Shown: piece by piece, positions 1 to 5,858 of the stretch
Layout of the letters: every line of letters starts with the position of its first letter
How positions within the stretch are numbered: position 1 is the first letter of the stretch
Source of the DNA: Solirubrobacterales bacterium
GTDB lineage: Bacteria; Actinomycetota; Thermoleophilia; Solirubrobacterales; Solirubrobacteraceae
Direction of reading: 5' to 3'
Assembly (NCBI GenBank): GCA_017354065.1
Contig: JAFMRN010000101.1
Coordinates: forward strand, 1 to 8,103
DNA: 8,103 bases
Position numbers and translations under genes: made by a program
Notes under the pieces: model-generated
Seen by the model: only the letters and a program-made list of their open reading frames with translations
What the model was told of the DNA's origin: nothing
Database searches by the model: none

Positions 1-452
1 TGTCGCCGCGGTTGCGGCACTTGCTCGGGCGCAATGTGGTGGCGCCCGAGTGGGTGATTGAGGACGCCTGCCAGGCGGCCTGGGCCGGTCTGCTGGCAGC
101 GGAGCGCCCGGTCGCGCGTGAGCACGTGCTGGGGTGGCTGGCCACCACCGCGCGGCGTGAGGTGTTCCTGATCCTGCGACGGGCAGACCGTGAGCTGCCG
201 CTGGATGACGGGCCGGGGGACGCCGGCGTCTTATCCGGCGCCGCGCAGGCCTGGGACTTCGATCCCCAGCGTGCGGCTGAGTTCGCGGAGCGGCTGGGGG
301 AGGTTCGCCGCCTGCCCTCGCGCCAGCAGCGGCTGGTCTGGATGCGCGGGCTGGGGTTCGGCTACCCGGAGATCCAGGCCGAGACCGGTGACAGCGTGCG
401 GACCATCAGCCGGCAGCTGACGGCGGCACGCAGGCGGCTGCGCGCAGCATGA
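1..452 (+). CDS. Sigma-70 family RNA polymerase sigma factor (ECF-like), 5' truncated by window edge
   Basis: The reading frame is open to the window edge, so the true start lies upstream. The TTG at 12 falls inside conserved sequence and is probably not the start. The visible part has the end of region 2, with the EDACQAAWAGLL core-binding helix and the GWLATTARREVFLILRR stretch typical of promoter-melting region 2.3/2.4. An acidic, Gly/Pro-rich linker (around ELPLDDGPGD) follows, then a C-terminal region-4 helix-turn-helix: RLPSRQQRLVWMRGLGFGYPEI, then DSVRTISRQLTAARRRLR. In this family region 4 contacts the -35 element and region 2 the -10. The order and short linker fit a group 4 (ECF) sigma or close relative. 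No anti-sigma gene is visible. The gene converges on the Wzy-like gene with a 12-nt gap, so it belongs to a different unit from the glycan operon. The family call is firm; the target regulon is unknown. Confidence 0.85.
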   Translation, partial: SPRLRHLLGRNVVAPEWVIEDACQAAWAGLLAAERPVAREHVLGWLATTARREVFLILRRADRELPLDDGPGDAGVLSGAAQAWDFDPQRAAEFAERLGEVRRLPSRQQRLVWMRGLGFGYPEIQAETGDSVRTISRQLTAARRRLRAA

Positions 453-464
453 CCGCCCGCCGGC

Positions 465-2006
465 TCAGCCCGCCAGCGCCTTCTCCCAGTAGGCGCGCCG
501 CTCCTGGCGCTTATTGCGCTTCGCGCGCTCCTCCTCATCGGCATGCCTTGCGGTGAACGCGCTGCCGACGCCCAGCAGCGTCCAGGTGACGGGATCCTCG
601 AGGAAGTCCGCGTACAACAGCGTGTGCAGGATCAGGGCCGCAAAGGCGGCGGCCATGGCCGCACGTGCCGGGTCTCCGCGGGCGCTGCGGAACAACACAA
701 CCAGCGCGCTGAGCACGAGCGCCACGTAGGGCAGGAGCCCGATCAACCCCTGCTCGGCGCCGATCGTCACCGGGATCGTGTGGGAGGCCGAGACCACGGC
801 CGCGGCCTGGGGGTCGCGCTTCTGGTACTCGTTGGTGAAGTCGCCGGAGCCATACCCGAGCAGCGGCTCTGAGCCGAACATCGACACGCCGCCCGAGACC
901 AGGTTCGCGCGACCGCTGGAGGCGCCGTTTAGACCCTGGTTGAGGCCGAAGGTGCGTGGCGTTATGGCCACGACTATGCCGCCGATCGCCAGCAGTGCCA
1001 CGCCCACGGCCAGCACGGTGCGGGTGCGGCGCCAGCGCATCGCCGCCAGGATCGCCATGCCGACCAGCAACGCGCCCAGGCTCGAGCGTGACAGGGTCAG
1101 CACCAGCCCGCCCCACAGGACGGCCAGCACGCCCGCGCTGGCGAGCACCTTGGGGCGGCGCTTGTCATACACCAGCACCGCTACCAGCAGGATCATCACC
1201 AGCGCCAGAAAGCGGCCGAAGATGTCGGGGTCAAAGAACACGGAGTTGACCGTGAAGTACGCGTGCAGGTCATTCGCGGCCACCAGCTTCGGGTTCAGGA
1301 ACACCGTGTGGGTGATGTCCTCGGCGTAGCCGCTGAGCGCGAAGATGACCGCCTCCACGCCGGCGACCACCAGGCAGCGCGTCTGCATCGGCTGGTCCCA
1401 GTCAAGGTCCCGCAACAGCGCGAACAACAGCGCGAAGGGGACGTAGAAGAAGACCACGTTCTGCAGGGCTTTTTCGAACCCCGGGGAGTAGGTGGCCTGG
1501 ACCGCGTAGAGCACCACCACCAGCGCGAGGCACTGCTCAAAGCGGTGTGGCGGCCGGCGTCGCTCACTGCGCCGCGAGGATGCGCTCCGGTACAGGACCG
1601 GGACGATCCAGCTCAGCGCGGCGGCCGCGACCACGAAGTACAGCGGCACCAGCAGGTTGGACGCTGAGCCGCCCGATTGGATCGGGATGCGGAACGGCAG
1701 CGCGGCCACCGCCACAGGGGCGATCCACTGGGGCCGGCGCGCGAACAGCCAGGCGACGAGTCCCACCGCGGCCAGCGCCACCAAACCGCCGACCGCGACC
1801 ACAAGCGCGTGGCGGTGCAGTGTCGTGACCTGCGGCGAGCTCCAGATCTCATCCAGCAACAGCACCGGCGCGAGCACCAGCGCGCCGAGCATCGCGAGCG
1901 CGCGTATACGCGCACGCTGAGCGATGATCACCACGCCCGCGAGACAGGCGGCGGCCACCAGGCCGAGTTTGGGAAGCGCTCCGGCGCTTACGGCGAACAT
2001 AAGCAT
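465..2006 (-). CDS. O-antigen ligase/Wzy polymerase superfamily membrane protein
   Basis: This is a 513-residue polytopic protein with about a dozen or more hydrophobic segments. It has the Wzy_C-type signature: LTLSRSS (residues 304-309) starting a membrane helix, then a large external loop with SGRANLVSGG (364-373) and GYGSGDF (384-390), then SHTIPVTIGAEQGLIGL (about 407-423). This matches the usual G-G-F / H-N / E-x-GLiGL pattern of the family. His409 and the loop arginines are the likely functional residues. Family members polymerise undecaprenyl-linked repeat units or transfer finished glycan to an acceptor on the outer membrane face; sequence alone cannot separate the two. The tail (about 485-513) is highly charged and presumably cytoplasmic. 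I chose ATG 2006 because the frame upstream is non-hydrophobic and runs antisense through the lipoprotein gene; ATG 2000 is equally possible. It is divergent from the five-gene operon, which suggests shared control. Confidence 0.85.
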   Translation of the reverse strand: MLMFAVSAGALPKLGLVAAACLAGVVIIAQRARIRALAMLGALVLAPVLLLDEIWSSPQVTTLHRHALVVAVGGLVALAAVGLVAWLFARRPQWIAPVAVAALPFRIPIQSGGSASNLLVPLYFVVAAAALSWIVPVLYRSASSRRSERRRPPHRFEQCLALVVVLYAVQATYSPGFEKALQNVVFFYVPFALLFALLRDLDWDQPMQTRCLVVAGVEAVIFALSGYAEDITHTVFLNPKLVAANDLHAYFTVNSVFFDPDIFGRFLALVMILLVAVLVYDKRRPKVLASAGVLAVLWGGLVLTLSRSSLGALLVGMAILAAMRWRRTRTVLAVGVALLAIGGIVVAITPRTFGLNQGLNGASSGRANLVSGGVSMFGSEPLLGYGSGDFTNEYQKRDPQAAAVVSASHTIPVTIGAEQGLIGLLPYVALVLSALVVLFRSARGDPARAAMAAAFAALILHTLLYADFLEDPVTWTLLGVGSAFTARHADEEERAKRNKRQERRAYWEKALAG

Positions 2007-2015
2007 TGCAGCGGG

Positions 2016-2021
2016 AGTATT
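2016..2021 (-). promoter_or_regulatory. Candidate -10 element for the reverse Wzy-like gene
   Basis: On the minus strand these bases read AATACT, close to TATAAT/TATACT, 9 nt before the ATG at 2006. Initiation here would also give an almost leaderless message, and no Shine-Dalgarno is visible. I see no convincing -35 at 16-19 nt (best match about 3 of 6). The element overlaps the first bases of the forward -35, so the two promoters could not both be fully occupied. Weak evidence. Confidence 0.25.
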
Positions 2022-2050
2022 GACGATCCAGCAGCGGTATCGACTACGCT
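2020..2050 (+). promoter_or_regulatory. Forward promoter of the five-gene operon, nearly leaderless
   Basis: A -35-like TTGACG (2020-2025) is followed by a -10-like TACGCT (2045-2050; fits the actinobacterial TAnnnT pattern) with a 19-nt spacer, slightly longer than ideal. Transcription would start about 7 nt downstream, around 2057-2061, at or just before the ATG at 2061. No Shine-Dalgarno sequence precedes that ATG, which fits a leaderless transcript. Read from sequence only. Confidence 0.55.
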
Positions 2051-2060
2051 TGCCGCCAAT

Positions 2061-2483
2061 ATGTCCCTCGCAAAGCTCGCGGCGGCTTGCGGGCTTATCG
2101 TGGTGGCGCTGAGCATCAGCGCCTGCGGCATTCAGGCGAAGCCCGTGGCCGGCACGGTGAACCTGAGTCGGGCGGCCGGCAATCACACCAAGGTAGATGA
2201 CCCGCGGAAGCCGTATCTATCGTGCCTGCGCCGGCAACACTTCAGCTTCACCAAACTCGACTACGGCCCCCAGCATTTGCGCGCGCTGCAGATTGGCGGA
2301 GCGGGATCCGCAGGTGCGACGGTGGTGTTCGAACCCACGCCGGGCATCGCCGAGGGTGATCAGATGAAGGGTGAGATGATGGGCGCTGAGGTGATCGGCT
2401 CCGCTCTGGTGTTCCCGAACCGTGAGCCGGACAAGACGATGAAGAAGATCGAGGCCTGCGTGTCATCGGGCGTTTCGGGCTGA
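2061..2483 (+). CDS. Small secreted lipoprotein of unknown family
   Basis: This 140-residue protein begins with a lipoprotein signal peptide: a Lys at position 5, a hydrophobic core, and the lipobox ISAC with the acylated Cys at 22. The mature part should therefore be anchored on the outer membrane face. It is a small globular domain of about 118 residues with two further cysteines, C55 (in YLSCLRR) and C133 (in IEACVSSG), which probably form a disulfide joining its two ends. GAEVIGSALVFPN (108-120) is the most distinctive segment. I do not recognise the family and assign no function. I chose ATG 2061 because it gives a perfect signal peptide right after a promoter; the frame is open far upstream, but that stretch is antisense to the Wzy-like gene and has no secretion signal. 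It is the first gene of the operon, 19 nt before the GT-C gene, so it is probably an accessory factor for surface glycan assembly (inference). Confidence 0.8.
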   Translation: MSLAKLAAACGLIVVALSISACGIQAKPVAGTVNLSRAAGNHTKVDDPRKPYLSCLRRQHFSFTKLDYGPQHLRALQIGGAGSAGATVVFEPTPGIAEGDQMKGEMMGAEVIGSALVFPNREPDKTMKKIEACVSSGVSG

Positions 2484-2487
2484 GCAC

Positions 2488-2493
2488 GGAGAG
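2488..2493 (+). promoter_or_regulatory. Shine-Dalgarno site for the TTG start at 2503
   Basis: GGAGAG lies 9 nt before the TTG at 2503. A second purine run, GAGG (2498-2501), is too close to that codon to serve it. The site supports the rare TTG start and places initiation just after the lipoprotein stop. Confidence 0.55.
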
Positions 2494-2502
2494 CCACGAG
2501 GT

Positions 2503-4248
2503 TTGTCCACTCACACCGAAGCGACGTTCACCGGTGCGCCGGTTAAGCGACTGAGACTGGAATCCGGCAAGCAGCCGCGAACGTGGCTGACCCACGGGCG
2601 CAGCTACTTCCTGATCATCGGCATCGCGCTGGTGGCCGGGGTGGCCTCACTGTCGACGCCGACGACGCCGAGCTATGACCCGTGGTGCTGGATCATCTGG
2701 GGTCGCGAGATCCTCCACGGCCAGCTGCACCTGACCAACGGCGCCAGCTGGAAACCGTTGCCGGTGCTGTTCACGACCCCCTTTGCCCTGTTCGGCGAGT
2801 CCGCGCCGAACCTGTGGGTCGCCGTGGCCCGCACCGGCTTCATCGTCGTGCTGTTGATGGGCGTGAAGCTGTCCTGGCGCCTGACGCTGATGCTGGCGCC
2901 GACCCGCAGCGGCGCGGGCCTGTCCGAGAAGCTGGTGCGCTACGCGCCGGCCTTCGCCGCCGCCGCTGCGACGGTGATCGGGATCGCCGTGTTCGGCCCG
3001 TGGCAGTCGGACTCGCTGCTGGGTTACTCAGAGGGCGTGGCCGTGGCCGCGCTGTTGATTGCCTTTGAGCGCCATATCGACGGGCATCGCCGCCAGGCCT
3101 TTGCGATCGGCCTGCTGGTCGCGCTCGACCGGCCTGAGACGTGGCTGTTCTGGGGCCTGTACGGGCTCTGGCTGATGTGGCGTGACCCGGGCTCGCGCAA
3201 GGTCGTGATCGGCGTGGCGGTGCTCTGCCTGCTGCTCTGGTTCCCGCCCCAGAAATGGGGCGGCGGCTCCTGGTTCGCGGGGCTCTCCCGCGCCCAGCAG
3301 GTCCGCGCCAACTCACCGGCGCTGGCCCACGATCCGTTCGGCACGGAGATGACCTCGGCCTGGCGGATGCTCGCCCTGCAGATCAACTGGGGCGCGATCC
3401 TGGTCGGGTCAGCCGCCCTGATCCTGTTGCTCGCCGGTGTGGTGATCAGCCGCCGCGCGAAGCGGGCCAACGACACCCGCTCACAGCGGCGTACGCGTGA
3501 TGCCGAGCCGAGCGGCCTGTTTGTGGGCACCCAGCGTCAAGCGCTGGGTGCCACCCTCGCGCTCACCCTGTTCGGGTTCCTGTGGCTGGGGCTGATCGCC
3601 CTGATGACCCAGCTCGGCTTCTCCGGCAACAACCGTTACCTGGTGCTCGGCGTCGCCGCGATCAACGTCGCCGGCGGGATCTTCATCGGCGCCCTGGCCA
3701 TGGCGGCCGGGCGCCTGGGCGGGCGGTTCCTGCCCGCCACTCGGCTTCGCTTCTTGCGGGCGCTGCTGGTGCTCGCGGCCGCGCTGGGCGCGGTCGCCCT
3801 GTTCCTGTTCGTGCCGACGTGGTTTGGTAAGTCGATGTCGAGCTTGCCGCGACTGCGTCACATCCAGCTCTACCAAGCGCAGCTGCGGACCGACGTGAAG
3901 GACGGCATCGCGAAGCTCGGCGGCCCGGAGGCGATCAGCAAGTGTGGCGCCGGCAACTTCATGATTGAGGGCTTCCAGGTGCCGATGGCCGCCTGGTACC
4001 TGCACCGCTCGATCGATGAGACCGAGGCCCAGCCCGCCGGCTACCAGCCGCCGCCCAACCTAGCCTGGCCGAACGTGATCATGCAGATGGCATCCACACG
4101 CTCGGCCCCGGACCTCCCGTGGTGGTCGATGATCAACGGCTGGAAGCAGAACGGCGCCAAGTACAAGGTGATCCAATTGCCGGCCTCCCGCGTGTTCGAG
4201 GACTGTTCCTTCCAGCCCAACGCGGTACCGGCGGAAAGCTCTCTGTGA
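2503..4248 (+). CDS. Polytopic GT-C-like membrane protein, probable polyprenyl-phosphate-sugar glycosyltransferase
   Basis: This is a 581-residue protein with about ten hydrophobic segments between residues 34 and 438 and a soluble C-terminal domain (about 443-581). Just after the first membrane segment comes SYDPWCWIIWGREI (57-70), with Asp59 placed like the catalytic Asp of the first external loop in GT-C enzymes. It is followed by SWKPLPVLF (82-90), GYSEG (174-178), ALDRPETW (207-214) and GNNRYLV (375-381). GT-C enzymes use lipid-phosphate sugars as donors on the outer membrane face. The C-terminal domain should be external and has two cysteines, C481 and C568, that could pair. The cytoplasmic loop near 317-340 is very basic. 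The TTG start is supported by GGAGAG. The stop overlaps the next start in GTGA, implying translational coupling. It is not a clear PMT/ArnT match, so the exact GT family, donor and acceptor are unknown. Confidence 0.7.
   Translation: MSTHTEATFTGAPVKRLRLESGKQPRTWLTHGRSYFLIIGIALVAGVASLSTPTTPSYDPWCWIIWGREILHGQLHLTNGASWKPLPVLFTTPFALFGESAPNLWVAVARTGFIVVLLMGVKLSWRLTLMLAPTRSGAGLSEKLVRYAPAFAAAAATVIGIAVFGPWQSDSLLGYSEGVAVAALLIAFERHIDGHRRQAFAIGLLVALDRPETWLFWGLYGLWLMWRDPGSRKVVIGVAVLCLLLWFPPQKWGGGSWFAGLSRAQQVRANSPALAHDPFGTEMTSAWRMLALQINWGAILVGSAALILLLAGVVISRRAKRANDTRSQRRTRDAEPSGLFVGTQRQALGATLALTLFGFLWLGLIALMTQLGFSGNNRYLVLGVAAINVAGGIFIGALAMAAGRLGGRFLPATRLRFLRALLVLAAALGAVALFLFVPTWFGKSMSSLPRLRHIQLYQAQLRTDVKDGIAKLGGPEAISKCGAGNFMIEGFQVPMAAWYLHRSIDETEAQPAGYQPPPNLAWPNVIMQMASTRSAPDLPWWSMINGWKQNGAKYKVIQLPASRVFEDCSFQPNAVPAESSL
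3526..3552. repeat. Intragenic perfect inverted repeat in the first GT-C gene
   Basis: The arms GGCACCCAGCG (3526-3536) and CGCTGGGTGCC (3542-3552) are perfectly complementary around a 5-nt loop (TCAAG). They encode part of the basic cytoplasmic loop just before a membrane helix. No T-run follows. A role in RNA structure or translational pausing is possible but unproven. Confidence 0.5.
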
Positions 4249-5858
4249 GCACCGTTACCGAGCCGGAGTCCGACATCGGCCGACGGCTGTTGGGCGATTA
4301 CGAGCTGCCGCTGCCCCGTATCTGGAAGCGCCGACCCCAGGCACTGCGGACCGCGATCTTCCTGATCCTGTTGACAGCCCTGTCCGCGTACGTCCGTACG
4401 CGCTTTCTGACCAGCGGTTTCTGGATGGACGAGGCGATCTCCGTGGGGATCGCCTCACACCCGCTCAGCCAGATCCCGCACGTGCTGCGCTTCGACGGGT
4501 CGCCGCCGCTGTACTACCTGCTGTTGCACGTCTGGATGGGGTGGTTCGGCGACTCTGAGGCGGCCACGCACTGCCTGTCGCTCGTGTTCGGGCTGGCGAC
4601 GATCCCGATCTCCTTCTGGGGCGTGATGACGCTGTGGCACAACCGGCGGATGGCCAACGTCGTGGCCTTCCTGTTCGCCTTCAACGCGTTCCTGACCGGC
4701 TACTCCCAGGAGACGCGGATGTACGCGCTGATGGGCCTGCTCGGGCTGTTGGCGACGATCGGATATCTGGCCGGCTTTGTGCAGCGCCGCCGGCGTTTCC
4801 TCCCCTTGTTCACCGTCGCCCAGGCGCTGATGCTCTACACCCACGCCTGGGGCGTGTTCTTCGGCGCCGCCGGTGTCATCGGGCTGATCATCCTGTACCG
4901 GATCGGCGGCGAGGAGGTGCGCAAGAACCTGATCTCGGACGGTTTGAAGGCCTACATAGCCGCCGGAATCCTGTTCGTGCCGTGGATCCCGAACTTCATC
5001 TTCCAGTCCCTGCACACCGCCGCTCCCTGGGATTCCGCTCCGCGCTTCGGCGCGCCGCTGCAGCTGTCCCGGGGTCTGATGGGCGGCATCTCGATCACGG
5101 CGGTGCTGCTGCTCTGCTGCGGGCTGGGGCTCTATGACCTGTTCCAGCGCAGGAACCGCAAGACGCCTGACGCGCGGATGCTGTGGCTTGTGATCGCGCT
5201 GCCGTTCTTCACGCTGTTGCTGGCGTGGCTCGGTTCCCAGCTGACGCCCGCCTGGTCGGTGCGGTACTTCTCACCGGTGCTGGGCGCGGTTCTGTTCTTG
5301 TTCGCGCTCGGCATCGCCCGGGCGGGCCTGGCGGGCGCGATCACGGTCGTGCTGGTGCTGGCCATGTTCCACAACCCGGCCGGTTTCGCCCCCCAGTACA
5401 AGTCCGACATGAAGGACGTAGCCGGTGAGCTCGGCGGCTCGCTGCATCAGGGAGACCTGGTTATCGTCGGCCAGCCCGAGCAGACGCCCCTGGCTCACTA
5501 CTACCTGCCAAGCGGCCTGCGCTTCACGAATACAATCGGCCCGGTCAGCGACCCGACCTACTTCAACTGGGTCGACGCGCTGAAGAAGTACAAGGCGGCG
5601 GATCCCCAAAAAATCCTGCCCCCACTGCTTAACAGCTTGAAAACGGGGCAGCAGATACTGTTCATACGGCCAATGACCGAGGGTGCCCAGAATTGGAAGG
5701 CATCCTGGACGGAGTTAATAAGACTGCGTTCCGCCCAGTGGGGTGCGATTATTGCCGCTGACAAGCACCTTGTGCGCGAGCCCGGTCGTTGGGCGCCGCA
5801 CAATTACTTTGGCGCCTGTTGCGTCGCCGACAGTGCCGTTCTCTACAAGAAGGTCTAG
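4245..5858 (+). CDS. ArnT/PMT-like (GT39-type) membrane glycosyltransferase
   Basis: This 537-residue protein has about eleven membrane segments and a soluble C-terminal domain from about residue 385. The first external loop carries WMDEA (60-64), with the Asp-Glu pair expected of the PMT/ArnT superfamily. SPPLYYLLLHVW (86-97) matches the PP-L-Y-y-L motif of PMT_2 domains, and SQETRMYAL (154-162) and VRYFSPV (339-345) are also typical. Such enzymes move a sugar from a polyprenyl-phosphate carrier to lipid, glycan or protein on the outer face; donor and acceptor cannot be read here. I chose GTG 4245 because it overlaps the upstream stop by 4 nt and has GGAAAG (4233-4238) 6 nt ahead. The frame is open upstream to 4119, but that overlaps the previous gene's conserved C-terminus. 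The last ~240 nt are distinctly poorer in G+C, with codons rare elsewhere in the window (TTA, ATA, AGA). The stop abuts the next ATG with no gap. Confidence 0.85.
   Translation: MSTVTEPESDIGRRLLGDYELPLPRIWKRRPQALRTAIFLILLTALSAYVRTRFLTSGFWMDEAISVGIASHPLSQIPHVLRFDGSPPLYYLLLHVWMGWFGDSEAATHCLSLVFGLATIPISFWGVMTLWHNRRMANVVAFLFAFNAFLTGYSQETRMYALMGLLGLLATIGYLAGFVQRRRRFLPLFTVAQALMLYTHAWGVFFGAAGVIGLIILYRIGGEEVRKNLISDGLKAYIAAGILFVPWIPNFIFQSLHTAAPWDSAPRFGAPLQLSRGLMGGISITAVLLLCCGLGLYDLFQRRNRKTPDARMLWLVIALPFFTLLLAWLGSQLTPAWSVRYFSPVLGAVLFLFALGIARAGLAGAITVVLVLAMFHNPAGFAPQYKSDMKDVAGELGGSLHQGDLVIVGQPEQTPLAHYYLPSGLRFTNTIGPVSDPTYFNWVDALKKYKAADPQKILPPLLNSLKTGQQILFIRPMTEGAQNWKASWTELIRLRSAQWGAIIAADKHLVREPGRWAPHNYFGACCVADSAVLYKKV
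5847..5853 (+). promoter_or_regulatory. Shine-Dalgarno site for the UGM-like gene
   Basis: AAGAAGG lies 5 nt before the ATG at 5859, inside the last codons of the preceding glycosyltransferase gene. It confirms that start and suggests efficient re-initiation after the abutting TAG. Confidence 0.6.

Noticed and set aside
453..464. Terminator between the sigma and Wzy-like genes
   Set aside because: The gap is only 12 nt, and I found no stem better than about 5 bp with a long loop. Nothing supports a terminator call.
1677..2060. Upstream extension of the lipoprotein frame
   Set aside because: This part is antisense to the 5' end of the Wzy-like gene, is rich in Arg/His/Gln as shadow frames are in GC-rich DNA, and would bury the lipoprotein signal peptide internally.
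2007..2186. Upstream extension of the Wzy-like frame to an ATG at 2186
   Set aside because: The extra ~60 residues are charged and non-hydrophobic, run antisense through the lipoprotein gene and its signal peptide, and cross the forward promoter. ATG 2006 or 2000 directly precedes the first hydrophobic segment.
3481..4005. Antisense open frame (about 174 codons) under the first GT-C gene
   Set aside because: Gln/Glu/Arg-rich text mirroring hydrophobic codons of the membrane protein, with no recognisable domain or start signal.
4119..4244. Upstream extension of the ArnT-like frame
   Set aside because: It overlaps the C-terminal domain of the preceding gene by over 120 nt. The GTG at 4245 has the typical 4-nt coupled overlap and a purine-rich site ahead.
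4385..4402. 8-bp palindromic arms CGCGTACG/CGTACGCG with 2-nt spacer in the ArnT-like gene
   Set aside because: It lies in codons for the first membrane segment and loop (AYVRTR), far from any promoter. Symmetry of this length is plausible by chance in GC-rich codons.
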